A stretch of 64,000 bases of DNA from Candidatus Fusicatenibacter intestinigallinarum. Its GTDB lineage: Bacteria; Bacillota; Clostridia; Lachnospirales; Lachnospiraceae. The notes under the pieces are model-generated. The model made no database searches and was not told the DNA's origin. It saw only the letters and a program-made list of their open reading frames with translations. Shown in pieces: positions 49,099 through 58,408 of this stretch. Position numbers and translations under genes: made by a program. Numbering within the stretch: position 1 is the stretch's first letter; the number at the start of each line of letters is the position of its first letter. The stretch covers positions 1 to 64,000 of the forward strand of contig DWWU01000039.1 in assembly GCA_019119555.1 (NCBI GenBank), written 5' to 3'.

Positions 49099-50126
49099 GA
49101 AAAGTACTGCTATTGGCGGCATGTCTGCTGACATTCTCTCTCTCGGGCTGCGGAAAGGAGCAGTCTGAGCTGTATGACAAGGGCATGGAGGCGATGGAAC
49201 AGCAGGATTATGTGACTGCAATCGGGATGTTTCAGGGCGCGGTGGAGGCGGGAGAACGTCTCGCGGAAAGCTACCGCGCCGTTGGAATCGCTTATCTGGA
49301 AAGCTCGGAATACGAGAAAGCGGCGGAAGCGTTTCAGAACAGCCGCGATGCGATGGAGCATAAGCATGAGGCTTTCCAGAAGGACGTTATGTTTTATCAG
49401 GCGCAGGCGCTTCAGCTGGCGGGAAATACGGACGACGCACTGTCGGTATATGACCAGATGGAAGAAGAATTTCCGGACGGGGACGTCTATTTTTCGAGAG
49501 GCTGCCTGTATCTGAAACGGAAGGAATACGACAATGCCAGGGCGGATTTTGAGAAGGCGTCGGAGGAAGACAGAAGTTACCGGATGTGCCTGAATATCTA
49601 TCAGATGTATCAGGACAGCAGTATGAAGGCAGACGGCGACAGTTTTCTGGAAAAAGCTGCCGGAATATCTCCCAGGGATGCAGAGGATTATTATGAGCTG
49701 GGATGCGTATACTATTATCTGGAGGATACGGAGAAGGCCAGGGAGGCGTTGGAGACGGCGAGAGAGGAGGGCAGCACGGAGGCTCTTTCCATGCTGGGAA
49801 ATATCTATCTGAGTCAGAACGATACCGCCAGCGCCAGAGAAGTGTTTGAGCAGGCGCTGGGCGGAGACCAGGAGGCAGCGGCTCAGAATGGCCTTGCGCT
49901 CTGCGATATTGCAGAAGGAAGTTATGATTCTGCGCTGGAACATATCGAGAGCGGACTCTCTGCAGCCGGGGAACAGGACCGTGAAAATCTGCTGTATAAT
50001 CAGATTGTCGTATATGAAAAAAAGCTGGATTTTGCCCAGGCCAAAACCCTGATGGCAGCGTTCCTGGAAGAGTTTCCGGACAATGAGGATGCGATCAGAG
50101 AAAACCAGTTTCTGCAGAGCCGTTAG
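49095..50126 (+). CDS. TPR-repeat lipoprotein
   Basis: 343 residues. Signal peptide with lipobox LSGC (Cys 19), then about eight tetratricopeptide helices (YDKGMEAMEQQDYVTAIGMF, AESYRAVGIAYLESSEYEKAA, YYELGCVYYYLEDTEKARE and so on). An extracytoplasmic scaffold for protein complexes. It starts within the glmM end, so it is coupled to cell-wall precursor synthesis; its exact partner is unknown. Confidence 0.85.
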   Translation: MRKVLLLAACLLTFSLSGCGKEQSELYDKGMEAMEQQDYVTAIGMFQGAVEAGERLAESYRAVGIAYLESSEYEKAAEAFQNSRDAMEHKHEAFQKDVMFYQAQALQLAGNTDDALSVYDQMEEEFPDGDVYFSRGCLYLKRKEYDNARADFEKASEEDRSYRMCLNIYQMYQDSSMKADGDSFLEKAAGISPRDAEDYYELGCVYYYLEDTEKAREALETAREEGSTEALSMLGNIYLSQNDTASAREVFEQALGGDQEAAAQNGLALCDIAEGSYDSALEHIESGLSAAGEQDRENLLYNQIVVYEKKLDFAQAKTLMAAFLEEFPDNEDAIRENQFLQSR

Positions 50127-50173
50127 CACAGCGTATCGCCGCAGTGTTCCGGAGCGTACGGAAAAGGAGAAAT

Positions 50174-51418
50174 ATGACGAAACCATTTGAATTGAAGGAG
50201 GAAACGGAACGGCTGATTCTCGTGGGAGTCCAGGAGCAGGCTGGGGATGACACGGAGGATTCAGTCTGTGAACTTGGCGATCTTGTCCGGACTGCCGGCG
50301 GGGAGCCGGTGGGATCCGTGATTCAGCGGAGAGAAAAGATCCATCCCGGAACCTATGTGGGAACAGGGAAAATAGAAGAGCTGCGGATGATGGCGGATGC
50401 GCTGGAGGCTACGGGAATTGTCTGTGACGACGAACTGTCGCCGGCGCAGATGAACAATCTGCAGCAGGAGCTGAACCTGAAAGTCATGGACCGGACGCTG
50501 GTGATTCTGGATATTTTTGCCAGACATGCGGTTACCAGCGAAGGAAAGATTCAGGTAGAGCTGGCACAGCTGCGGTACCGGGCGGCGCATCTGAAAGGGA
50601 TGGGCCGTTCTCTCTCCAGACTGGGAGGAGGAATTGGAACCCGCGGTCCCGGAGAGAAGAAGCTTGAGGTGGACCGGCGGCGGATCCACGAACGGATCGG
50701 ACAGCTGAAACGGGAACTGGCAGAGGTGGTAAAACACAGAGAACTGATCCGCACCCAGAGAAAACGTTCCAACAAAAAAGTAGCGGCGCTGGCCGGCTAC
50801 AGTTCCAGCGGAAAAAGCTCAATTGAGAATTACCTTACGAATGCCGGGATTCAGGAGGACGCGAAGCTGTTTTCAACGCTGGACACCACCACACGGGCCC
50901 TGCAGCTTTCCGGGAAGCAGGAGATTCTGCTGACGGACACAGTCGGCTTTATCCGAAAGCTGCCTCATCATCTGATTGAAGCGTTCAGGAGTACGCTGGA
51001 GGAGGTCTGCTATGCGGACATTATCATTCATGTGGTGGACGCGTCCAATCCCCAGATGGAGGCGCAGATGCGGGTGGTTTATGAGACGCTGCGGCAGCTG
51101 AAGGCGGAGGATAAGCCGGTGATTACCGTATTCAACAAGCAGGATAAGCTGGATACCAGGCGGCCGTTTACCGATCCGAATGCGGATTATGTGATCCTCA
51201 CTTCCGCCAGAACCGGGCAGGGAATGGAGGAGCTGAAGCTGAGGTTGGAGCAGCTGCTGAGGAGAAATCAGATCTATGTGGAGCGGATGTATCCGTACAG
51301 TCAGGCGGGAATTCTGCAAATGATCCGCACGCAGGGAGAGCTGCTGGAGGAAAAGTACCTGGACGAGGGAATTTCCGTCCGTGCATACGTCCCGAAAGAG
51401 ATTTACGGGAAAGTATAA
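50174..51418 (+). CDS. hflX: GTPase HflX
   Basis: 414 residues with AAGGAGAAA upstream. N-terminal HflX domain (GTGKIEELRMMADALEA and LDIFARHAVTSEGKIQVELAQL with GGGIGTRGPGEKKLE), then a GTPase: G1 is GYSSSGKSS, an uncommon variant of the usual GYTNAGKST, G3 is DTVGFIRKLP and G4 NKQD. HflX splits stalled ribosomes. Followed by a strong terminator. Confidence 0.95.
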   Translation: MTKPFELKEETERLILVGVQEQAGDDTEDSVCELGDLVRTAGGEPVGSVIQRREKIHPGTYVGTGKIEELRMMADALEATGIVCDDELSPAQMNNLQQELNLKVMDRTLVILDIFARHAVTSEGKIQVELAQLRYRAAHLKGMGRSLSRLGGGIGTRGPGEKKLEVDRRRIHERIGQLKRELAEVVKHRELIRTQRKRSNKKVAALAGYSSSGKSSIENYLTNAGIQEDAKLFSTLDTTTRALQLSGKQEILLTDTVGFIRKLPHHLIEAFRSTLEEVCYADIIIHVVDASNPQMEAQMRVVYETLRQLKAEDKPVITVFNKQDKLDTRRPFTDPNADYVILTSARTGQGMEELKLRLEQLLRRNQIYVERMYPYSQAGILQMIRTQGELLEEKYLDEGISVRAYVPKEIYGKV

Positions 51419-51485
51419 GACAGGCTGTGAGACAGACATCGCAGACAAATGTTGCCGTTTGGTCATGGATGGCAGACCGACGGTT

Positions 51486-51521
51486 ACTCCGGGAGGGTTC
51501 AGACACTCCCGGAGTTTTTTT
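51486..51521 (+). terminator. Terminator after hflX
   Basis: ACTCCGGGAG (51486-51495) pairs perfectly with CTCCCGGAGT (51506-51515) and is followed by TTTTTT. Confidence 0.93.
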
Positions 51522-51533
51522 ATATAACTTCTA

Positions 51534-51562
51534 TTGCCTAATGAAAAAGAAAGAGATATAAT
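51534..51562 (+). promoter_or_regulatory. Promoter of the O-acetylhomoserine sulfhydrylase gene
   Basis: TTGCCT (51534-51539), 17-bp spacer, TATAAT (51557-51562). The 5' untranslated region contains one interspersed palindrome (about 51587-51608). No SAM or T-box riboswitch pattern is visible. Confidence 0.75.
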
Positions 51563-51586
51563 TTGTATCAGTACGAAAAAAGGTGA

Positions 51587-51608
51587 TTGTTCAGTCGGCT
51601 GAACGGTC
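51587..51608. repeat. Interspersed palindrome, copy 6 (degenerate)
   Basis: GTTCAGTCGGCTGAACGGTC: central arms GTTCAG/CTGAAC kept, outer bases diverged on one side. Inside the 5' leader of the next gene. Confidence 0.75.
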
Positions 51609-51638
51609 GCCGAAAAAGAAAACAGGAGAGGAAAAGCA

Positions 51639-52922
51639 ATGACATTAAACAAGGAATCAATCTGCGTCCAGGGCGGATGGCAGCCAAAAAACGGGGAAGC
51701 GAGAGTGCTTCCGATTTATCAGAGTACAACTTTCAAATATGAGACCAGCGAGGAGATGGGAAAGCTGTTTGATCTGGAAGAAGAGGGATATTTCTACTCC
51801 AGACTTCAGAATCCTACCTGTGATCTGGTCGCACAGAAAATCTGCGACCTGGAAGGCGGCGCCGCGGCGATGCTGACATCCTCCGGACAGGCTGCGACAC
51901 TGCTTGCAGTGACCAATATCTGTGAGGCAGGGTCTCATGTGATCTGCGCTGCAAAAGTTTACGGCGGAACCTCCAACCTGCTGAGCGTTACACTGAAACG
52001 TTTCGGAATCGAGACGTCTCTGGTAGACCAGGATCTTCCGGCGGAGGAGCTTGAGAAATATTTCCGTCCGAACACAAGGGCGGTTTTCGCTGAAACCATT
52101 TCCAACCCTGCAGGTGTTATTCTGGATATTGAGAAATTTGTCAAGCTGGCACACGGCCACGGCGTGCCGATGATCTGCGACAATACCTTTGCAACTCCGA
52201 TCAACTGCCAGCCGTTCAAATATGGCGTGGATATCATCACCCATTCCACGACCAAATACATGGACGGACACGCAATGGCTGTGGGCGGAGCGATTGTTGA
52301 TTCCGGAAATTTTGACTGGGATGCACACGCGGACAAATTCCCGGGACTGACCACACCGGACGAATCCTATCACGGCGTTGTCTATACTCAGAAATTCGGA
52401 AAGAAAGCTTACATCACCAAGGCGACAGCACAGCTGATGCGCGATATGGGAGCCTGCCAGTCTCCGCAGAACGCATTCCTGACCAACATCGGTCTGGAAA
52501 CCCTGCATCTGCGCATGGAGCGTCACTGTCAGAATGCTCAGAAAGTGGCTGAGTTCCTGGCAAACCATCCGAAGGTAGCCTGGGTAGAATACGCAGGACT
52601 GAAAGATGACAAATATCATGCGCTGGCAGAAAAATATATGCCGAACGGAACCTGCGGCGTTCTCTGCTTCGGACCGAAGGGCGGCCGTGACGGCGCAATG
52701 CAGTTTACCAACGCTCTGAAAATGATTGCGATTGTGACTCACGTGGCTGACGCCCGTTCTTGCGTCCTTCATCCGGCGAGCCACACCCATCGCCAGCTGA
52801 GCGACCAGCAGCTCATCGAAGCCGGCGTTCTTCCGGATCTGATCCGTCTGTCCGTGGGAATCGAAAATATTGATGACATCATCGCAGATCTGGATCAGGC
52901 CCTCAACGCCGTGCAGGCATAA
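51639..52922 (+). CDS. O-acetylhomoserine sulfhydrylase/aminocarboxypropyltransferase (MetY type)
   Basis: 427 residues with GGAGAGG upstream. A PLP enzyme of the Cys/Met metabolism class that makes homocysteine from O-acetylhomoserine and sulfide. PLP lysine is Lys 206 in THSTTKYMDGH; SRLQNPTCDLVAQKIC and SVGIENIDDIIADL are typical of the long MetY branch; a methionine gamma-lyase is the near alternative. Confidence 0.88.
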   Translation: MTLNKESICVQGGWQPKNGEARVLPIYQSTTFKYETSEEMGKLFDLEEEGYFYSRLQNPTCDLVAQKICDLEGGAAAMLTSSGQAATLLAVTNICEAGSHVICAAKVYGGTSNLLSVTLKRFGIETSLVDQDLPAEELEKYFRPNTRAVFAETISNPAGVILDIEKFVKLAHGHGVPMICDNTFATPINCQPFKYGVDIITHSTTKYMDGHAMAVGGAIVDSGNFDWDAHADKFPGLTTPDESYHGVVYTQKFGKKAYITKATAQLMRDMGACQSPQNAFLTNIGLETLHLRMERHCQNAQKVAEFLANHPKVAWVEYAGLKDDKYHALAEKYMPNGTCGVLCFGPKGGRDGAMQFTNALKMIAIVTHVADARSCVLHPASHTHRQLSDQQLIEAGVLPDLIRLSVGIENIDDIIADLDQALNAVQA

Positions 52923-52953
52923 TAACCGGGGTAAAATACTGTATAAAATTTCC

Positions 52954-52982
52954 TTGACACATTCCGGAAAGGATGGTATGTT
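52954..52982 (+). promoter_or_regulatory. Promoter of the purine biosynthesis operon
   Basis: TTGACA (52954-52959), 17-bp spacer, TATGTT (52977-52982). The predicted start near 52989 is the first base of the riboswitch. Confidence 0.75.
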
Positions 52983-52987
52983 TTAAG

Positions 52988-53096
52988 TGAGTTATACAAC
53001 TGACGGATTGAAGTGGAATTGACCACAGGAAGTATAATGCATTCATAAGCCGACCGTCTGGGCATCTTCAAGCTGTCCGGACCGTCGGCTTTTTTC
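52988..53096 (+). promoter_or_regulatory. ZTP (pfl) riboswitch with terminator platform
   Basis: GTTATAC (P1 5') pairs with GTATAAT, enclosing ACTGACGG and GTGGAATTGACCACAGGAAG, the ZTP core blocks; the conserved 3' pseudoknot element CCGTCTGGGCA follows at 53054-53064. An overlapping terminator forms between AGCCGAC...GTCTGGGCA and TGTCCGGAC...GTCGGCT (53048-53090), then TTTTTT. Ligand binding (ZTP/ZMP, purine intermediates) should block the terminator and turn on the two purH genes that consume AICAR (ZMP). Confidence 0.88.
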
Positions 53097-53198
53097 GGTC
53101 CGTGACATTGCTGCAGGAACAGCTCCGCCTGCCGGAGCGGCAAAACGGGGCAAAGGAGAAAAAGTCTGGAAGTAAACTTCCAATAGGAGGAGAAAAAC

Positions 53199-53915
53199 AT
53201 GAACATGGTATCACTGGAACAGGAACTGAAGAACAATTCTTATCCTGGAAGAGGAATTGTCATCGGGAGATCTGCCGACGGGACGAAGGCTGTGACCGGA
53301 TATTTTATTATGGGGCGCAGCGAAAACAGCCGCAACCGCATTTTTGTGGAGGATGGGGAAGGGATTCGTACCCAGGCGTTTGATCCGTCGAAACTGCAGG
53401 ATCCGAGTCTGATTATCTATGCTCCGGTGCGGGTGCTCAACCATCAGACGATTGTGACCAACGGGGATCAGACGGATACGATTTACGAAGGACTGGAAAA
53501 AGGTCTTACGTTTGAGGAGTCGCTGCGCAGCCGTGCGTTTGAGCCGGACGCACCGAATTACACGCCGCGGATTTCCGGTGTGATGGAAGTGGAAAATGGA
53601 ACCTTCCGTTATGCGATGTCGATTCTGAAGAGCAACAATGGAAATCCGGATCAGTGCAACCGTTATACCTTTGATTACGGAACCTGCGTGGCGGGAGAAG
53701 GACATTTCATTCATACCTATATGCATGACGGCAATCCTCTTCCGAGTTTTGAGGGCGAGCCGAAACTGGTGGCGATCCCGGATGATATCGATGCGTTTAC
53801 CGGACTTCTGTGGAACAGCCTGAACGAGGACAACAAGGTATCTCTTTTTGTCCGGTATATTGATATCGCTTCAGGAACTTACGAGACAAGAATTGTGAAC
53901 AAAAATCAGAAATAA
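53199..53915 (+). CDS. IMP cyclohydrolase (PurO-like)
   Basis: 238 residues behind AGGAGGAG. Closes the second ring of the purine base: FAICAR to IMP. Sequence SYPGRGIVIGRSADGTKAVT and RYTFDYGTCVAGEGHFIHTY match the archaeal-type PurO/IMP_cyclohyd family seen in Clostridia in place of the PurH N-terminal domain. 14 bp before the transformylase gene, in one operon under the ZTP riboswitch. Confidence 0.9.
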   Translation: MNMVSLEQELKNNSYPGRGIVIGRSADGTKAVTGYFIMGRSENSRNRIFVEDGEGIRTQAFDPSKLQDPSLIIYAPVRVLNHQTIVTNGDQTDTIYEGLEKGLTFEESLRSRAFEPDAPNYTPRISGVMEVENGTFRYAMSILKSNNGNPDQCNRYTFDYGTCVAGEGHFIHTYMHDGNPLPSFEGEPKLVAIPDDIDAFTGLLWNSLNEDNKVSLFVRYIDIASGTYETRIVNKNQK

Positions 53916-53929
53916 GGAGGAAATGACCG

Positions 53930-55108
53930 ATGAAAGAACTGCAGTTAAAATACGGATGCAACCCAAATCAGAAACCGTCCAGAATCTATCTGGCGAATGG
54001 TGAGGATCTGCCCATCGAAGTGCTGAGCGGACGCCCCGGATACATTAATTTTCTGGATGCGTTCAATGGCTGGCAGCTGGTGCGGGAGCTGAAAAAGGAG
54101 ACAGGGCTTCCGGCGGCAACTTCCTTTAAGCATGTGTCTCCGGCAGGCGCGGCAGTCGGCCTTCCTCTGACCGACACACTGAAAAAGATCTACTGGGTGG
54201 ACGATATGGGAGATCTCTCCCCGCTGGCATGCGCTTATGCCCGGGCCCGCGGCGCTGACCGTATGTCTTCCTTCGGCGATTTTATCGCGCTGTCCGATGT
54301 ATGCGACAAGGACACGGCTTCCCTGATTAAGAGGGAGGTTTCGGACGGCATTATCGCTCCGGGATATACCGATGAGGCGCTGGAGATTCTGAAAGCGAAA
54401 AAGAACGGAAATTACTGTGTGATCAAAATTGATGAAGCTTATGTGCCGGCTCCGCTGGAGCACAAGGAAGTGTTCGGCGTGACCTTTGAGCAGGGACGTC
54501 AGGAACTGCCGATCAACGATGAACTCCTGTCAAACGTGGTTACAGAGAACAAGGTAATTCCGCCGGAGGCGCTGAGAGACCTGAAGATCGCTCTGATTAC
54601 GCTGAAATATACCCAGTCCAATTCTGTCTGCTTCGTAAAAGACGGACAGGCAATCGGTGTGGGCGCCGGACAGCAGTCCCGGGTACACTGCACCAGACTG
54701 GCCGGACAGAAGGCGGACAACTGGTTCCTGCGCCAGTGCCCGAAGGTTCTGAATCTGCAGTTTGTGGACGGAATCCGCCGTGCGGACAGAGACAACGCCA
54801 TTGACGTTTATATCGGTGAAGAATACATGGATGTACTGGCAGACGGAGCATGGGAGAAGATCTTCAAGGTAAAACCGGAAGTATTTACCAGAGAGGAAAA
54901 ACGTGCATGGCTGGATCGGATGACGGGCGTCAGCCTCGGCTCCGACGCATTCTTCCCGTTCAGTGACAATATTGAGCGGGCGAAGAAGAGCGGCGTGCAG
55001 TACGTGGCGGAACCGGGAGGCTCGGTGCGCGACGATGCGGTAATTGAATGCTGCAACAAATATAATATGGCGATGGCGTTTACCGGCATCCGTCTGTTCC
55101 ATCACTGA
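53930..55108 (+). CDS. purH: AICAR transformylase, stand-alone PurH C-terminal domain
   Basis: 392 residues with AGGAGG. Formylates AICAR with 10-formyl-THF. Characteristic segments: TSFKHVSPAGAAVG, QSNSVCFVKDGQAIGVGAGQ, SRVHCTRLAG and the C-terminal EPGGSVRDD. The PurH bifunctional enzyme is about 520 residues; here the cyclohydrolase domain is replaced by the separate upstream gene, so the gene_symbol purH is used loosely. Confidence 0.93.
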   Translation: MKELQLKYGCNPNQKPSRIYLANGEDLPIEVLSGRPGYINFLDAFNGWQLVRELKKETGLPAATSFKHVSPAGAAVGLPLTDTLKKIYWVDDMGDLSPLACAYARARGADRMSSFGDFIALSDVCDKDTASLIKREVSDGIIAPGYTDEALEILKAKKNGNYCVIKIDEAYVPAPLEHKEVFGVTFEQGRQELPINDELLSNVVTENKVIPPEALRDLKIALITLKYTQSNSVCFVKDGQAIGVGAGQQSRVHCTRLAGQKADNWFLRQCPKVLNLQFVDGIRRADRDNAIDVYIGEEYMDVLADGAWEKIFKVKPEVFTREEKRAWLDRMTGVSLGSDAFFPFSDNIERAKKSGVQYVAEPGGSVRDDAVIECCNKYNMAMAFTGIRLFHH

Positions 55109-55172
55109 TCGGAAGACGACTCCATAAAAAGCGGAAATCCCATAAAAGGGGCTGTGAAAAAAGCATAGCCTG

Positions 55173-55225
55173 AGCACAAAGAAGGACCATGGGTCAGAAA
55201 CAGACCCAGGGTCCTTCTTTGTGCT
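55173..55225 (+). terminator. Long hairpin ending the purine operon
   Basis: About 22 pairs: AGCACAAAGAAGGACC plus GGGTC on the left with GACCC and GGTCCTTCTTTGTGCT on the right, one mismatch pair. No T-run follows, so it may work in both directions, since the oxidoreductase gene converges on it. Confidence 0.7.
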
Positions 55226-55232
55226 AAAAATG

Positions 55233-55275
55233 CAACAGTTCAGTCAACGGAACTGTGACAGCATCCGGCCATTCT
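55233..55275. repeat. Interspersed palindromic repeat, copy 7
   Basis: AACAGTTCAGTCAACGGAACTG (in parts) with GCATCCGGCCATT, in the same order as the other copies; its central bases have lost the palindrome. Confidence 0.75.
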
Positions 55276-55280
55276 GCTGC

Positions 55281-56381
55281 TTAAATGACGTCTGCCGGTT
55301 TTGTGAATTTCATCTCCAGCGGATTCTGCCGCTCGATCTCGTTGAAAATAGCAATTTCCGCTTTAACATGCTCCGGTTTCATAAACAGCTCGGCGCCGTT
55401 TACCAGATGATCGTAGAATGCATGGTAGAACCGGTTGGAACACTTGGTGAAGGAGTTCCATACGTCTGCATCCAGGTCGATGTTCTCCCCGTGCCATACG
55501 ATGTGGTTGTCGCAGTAGGAAGGAGATCCGTCTGCCTTGTGCAGAGACTTGTGGTCCAGAACAGGTTCCGGAGTTTCGCTGTCCAGGAAATACTTGTACT
55601 GGATTTTGTTGCTGTAAACGCGCATGGTTCCGTGGGTACCGTAAATGCGGAAAAGCGGTGTCTCGGAAGCGTAAGCGTCGGAAGGATTCACTTCCATCTC
55701 ATAGCGGACGCCGTTGCTGTATTCCATTACACAGAACATATAGTCCTCTGCGTCTCCGACGGAGTTCCAGATTGCCATGTGGGAATAAATTTTCGGAATT
55801 TCATCGGAATTTGCCAGGTGCATGATCTGCTCGATGGAATGAGCGGCATTGTTGCGCATGGAACCGCCCTCGCGGTACAGAAGCGTCTGCCAGTCATAGC
55901 GGCGCGCAAAAGAATTCTGGCAGGCTTTGACCAGTTTCACCTCGCCGATCACTTTTTTCTCCAGAAGCTCATGCATTTTGATGTAATAGTCATTGTAGCG
56001 GTATTGATGGAAAATCGTGAATACCACGTTGTTTTTCTTGGCGGTATCGATCAGATCCTGCACCATCTCCGGTGTCTTGCACAGAGGTTTCTCGCACAGA
56101 ACATTGAGGCCATGCTCCAGCAGATCTTTTGTAATAGGGTAATGCAGGTCTGAATAGGATGCGTTGACAACGAAATCCAGATCCGTCCGGTCAAACAGTT
56201 CCGTGTAGGAATGATAGGTGTCGCATCCGAAATCCTTTTTCGCAGCCTCTGCACGGGCAGGATCGTTTTCCACCACTGCAACCACGTTGCAGATATCGTT
56301 CTCCGGCGTGCGCAGAAACGCGCCGTGGATATCGCATCCGCTTCGTCCGTAACCGATAATGGCAACATTAAGTTTTTTCAT
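55281..56381 (-). CDS. Gfo/Idh/MocA family oxidoreductase
   Basis: 366 residues with GGAGG upstream on the minus strand. An NAD(P)-dependent dehydrogenase acting on a sugar or inositol-like substrate. Rossmann motif VAIIGYGRSGCDIHG, the EKP motif (LCEKPLCKTPEMV) with catalytic Lys, and the C-terminal alpha/beta domain with YREGGSMRNNAAHSIEQ (His). It converges with the purine operon; no neighbouring sugar genes give the substrate away. Confidence 0.9.
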   Translation of the reverse strand: MKKLNVAIIGYGRSGCDIHGAFLRTPENDICNVVAVVENDPARAEAAKKDFGCDTYHSYTELFDRTDLDFVVNASYSDLHYPITKDLLEHGLNVLCEKPLCKTPEMVQDLIDTAKKNNVVFTIFHQYRYNDYYIKMHELLEKKVIGEVKLVKACQNSFARRYDWQTLLYREGGSMRNNAAHSIEQIMHLANSDEIPKIYSHMAIWNSVGDAEDYMFCVMEYSNGVRYEMEVNPSDAYASETPLFRIYGTHGTMRVYSNKIQYKYFLDSETPEPVLDHKSLHKADGSPSYCDNHIVWHGENIDLDADVWNSFTKCSNRFYHAFYDHLVNGAELFMKPEHVKAEIAIFNEIERQNPLEMKFTKPADVI

Positions 56382-56493
56382 TTTTTACTGCCTCCTTGTC
56401 GTTTCTTGATGTTTTCATCATATCACACTGCAGGAAAAGTACCTACCACATTTTTGTGATTTTTCAGCAGTTTCTTATGATTTGTCATTGTTC

Positions 56494-56672
56494 GGTCGGA
56501 TGCCGTAACGGTTCAGCTAGCTGAACTACAACACAGTGAGTTACAGTTCGGTCAGGTCTGTGCATTCACTGCACAGACCGTATGAATACACAGTGCCTGT
56601 GGGCATCCGGCCCATCGCGAAGCGATTTTCAATGGTCGGATGCCGTAACAGTTCAGCTGGCTGAACTGTTAC
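56494..56672. repeat. Interspersed palindromic repeat, full multi-hairpin unit (copies 8-9)
   Basis: The unit is ordered as: GTCGGATGCCGTAACGGTTCAG palindrome (in parts; 56494-56526), then hairpin GGTCTGTGCA-TTCAC-TGCACAGACC (56555-56579), then GTGCCTGTGGGCATCCGG with inner hairpin ATCGC-GAA-GCGAT and closing CGGATGCC, and a second perfect palindrome AACAGTTCAGC/GCTGAACTGTT at 56648-56671. Three nested hairpins in ~180 bp make it look like a REP/BIME or MITE-type element rather than chance. It lies in the 390-bp gene-free gap before the acetyltransferase gene. Confidence 0.85.
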
Positions 56673-56773
56673 CACAGCGATTCCCTTTTCGCTAAAGTTT
56701 CTGGAATTGAGCGGAATCTTGTGATAAAATGTTATAAGACTTTTTGTCTGAAATACGGAAAGAAGGTGTAAAA

Positions 56774-57325
56774 TTGCGTATCAGTCAGGAGACAGTAACG
56801 CTCGGCGGTCATGAACTGCTGCTGAGAAATGCGGAGGCGGACGATGCACAGATGCTTTTAACGTACCTGAAGACGACGGCTGAGGAAACGAGGTTTCTTC
56901 TGAAAGAGCCGGAAGAGCTGGTTATGACTCTGGAAGATGAGAAGAATTTTATTGAGAGTCAGAATGCCTCGGACAGCAATCTGATGATTCTGGGATTCTT
57001 GGACGGTGAGCATGTGGGGAACTGCTCGCTGATGGGAAATCCATGGATGAGATACCGGCACCGGGTGACAGTGGCGATTGCTCTGTATCAGAAGTTTACC
57101 GGACTTGGGATCGGGACGCTGATGATGAAGAAACTGACAGACGTTGCCAGGGAGCATGGCATCGAGCAGCTGGAACTGGAGGTTGTGGCGGACAATGAGC
57201 GGGCGGTCGCTCTTTATAAGAAGCTGGGATTCCAGGTCTGCGGCCAGATGCCGAAAAATATGAAATATAAGGACGGAACGTACGCAGATGTTCTGTTTAT
57301 GGTCTGCGACTGTACCGGTAACTGA
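56774..57325 (+). CDS. GNAT family N-acetyltransferase
   Basis: 183 residues from TTG 56774, with AGAAGGTG at the right distance (an in-frame TTG at 56744 is less well placed). Acetyl-CoA fold: [45 protein letters not shown] (the GxGxG/A motif as GLGIGTL) and [20 protein letters not shown]. Substrate unknown; closest in type to ribosomal-protein or small-molecule acetyltransferases. Confidence 0.88.
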   Translation: MRISQETVTLGGHELLLRNAEADDAQMLLTYLKTTAEETRFLLKEPEELVMTLEDEKNFIESQNASDSNLMILGFLDGEHVGNCSLMGNPWMRYRHRVTVAIALYQKFTGLGIGTLMMKKLTDVAREHGIEQLELEVVADNERAVALYKKLGFQVCGQMPKNMKYKDGTYADVLFMVCDCTGN

Positions 57326-57380
57326 TCCGGGAAGTTCTGACGCGAGAGAGACCGGAAGAACAGAAAGGAGGCGCAGCAGA

Positions 57381-57626
57381 ATGCGCTTGATGGAGTTTAA
57401 GATGGAAAGAAAGGGCCTGGTGGAGGAAGGACAGGAAGTGCATGTGACGGAAAGCGCACTTCCCACTTCCTATTATTATACGATCACGCCCGCTGTTGCT
57501 ATGAGCAAGAATTATCCCGCTTACGAACGGCTCAAGTCGGAGACGGGCATCGTGCAGGAGGTCAAGGAGACGAGCAGAGGATTCTACACGGTGGTTGCAT
57601 TTGACGAGGAAGATCCTGAGAGCTGA
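57381..57626 (+). CDS. Conserved small protein, 81 aa
   Basis: 81 residues with AAAGGAGG upstream. Beta-rich ([20 protein letters not shown]) and acidic end. Short proteins of this type follow GNAT genes in Lachnospiraceae; function unknown. Confidence 0.7.
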   Translation: MRLMEFKMERKGLVEEGQEVHVTESALPTSYYYTITPAVAMSKNYPAYERLKSETGIVQEVKETSRGFYTVVAFDEEDPES

Positions 57627-57640
57627 GACTGGAGGCGGGA

Positions 57641-58150
57641 ATGAAACAGGAGACAGAGACAAGACAGATTCATACGATTGCGCCGGTATATGACGGAACT
57701 TCCAGAATTCTGATTCTCGGGAGCTTTCCCTCGGTGAAATCCCGGGAGACAGGATTTTTTTACGGTCATCCGAGAAACCGGTTCTGGAAAGTGCTGGCAG
57801 GCATCACCGGTTCTGCGGTGCCGGAGTCCGTGGAGGAAAACCGGCTTTTTCTGCTGGAGCATGGGATTGCTGTGTGGGATGTGATTGCCGCCTGTACGAT
57901 CCACGGATCCAGCGACGCCAGCATCCGGGACGTTGTGCCGAACGATCTGACGCCGATTCTGGAGACGGCGGATATCCGGGGAATTTTTACCAACGGAAGC
58001 ACCTCCCACCGGCTGTATCAGAAGTACCAGGAGCCTGTCACCGGAAGAAAGGCGGTGCGCCTGCCGTCCACCAGCCCGGCGAACGCTGCATTTTCTTACG
58101 AACAATTGTGCGAAGAATGGAAGATATGCTTGTCTTTTCTGAAAGATTGA
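57641..58150 (+). CDS. DNA-deoxyinosine (hypoxanthine) glycosylase, UDG superfamily family 6
   Basis: 169 residues. LILGSFPSVKSRETGFFYGH, RNRFWKVL and the C-terminal LPSTSPANA are motifs of family-6 uracil-DNA-glycosylase relatives, which remove hypoxanthine (deaminated adenine) from DNA. Begins 14 bp after the small upstream gene. Confidence 0.87.
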   Translation: MKQETETRQIHTIAPVYDGTSRILILGSFPSVKSRETGFFYGHPRNRFWKVLAGITGSAVPESVEENRLFLLEHGIAVWDVIAACTIHGSSDASIRDVVPNDLTPILETADIRGIFTNGSTSHRLYQKYQEPVTGRKAVRLPSTSPANAAFSYEQLCEEWKICLSFLKD

Positions 58151-58177
58151 GTATACTATATTCAGGAGGGAAATCCA

Positions 58178-58405
58178 ATGAAAGAATACGAAGCCGTATG
58201 GGAAATCTTTAATTCCTGTGCGAACAATCAGATGAGAGACGTCTTTTTTGAGGAACTTGAACTGGAAGATCCGGAGCAGTATATCCGGGAAAAGTTCAAA
58301 GACAAGGAACTGAAATACGAGAAGACCATACAGGAGGACGGAACGATTATTTTTGATATCACCACGTCCGGAATCCGGCAGAGGTATTCCTTCACAGAGA
58401 TCTGA
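58178..58405 (+). CDS. Conserved small acidic protein, 75 aa
   Basis: 75 residues with AGGAGGG. Acidic helix MKEYEAVWEIFNSCANNQMRD and FFEELELEDPEQYIREKF, then beta strands IIFDITTSGIRQRYSFTE. Conserved in Lachnospiraceae; no function known to me. Followed by an interspersed palindrome. Confidence 0.75.
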   Translation: MKEYEAVWEIFNSCANNQMRDVFFEELELEDPEQYIREKFKDKELKYEKTIQEDGTIIFDITTSGIRQRYSFTEI

Positions 58406-58408
58406 GGT

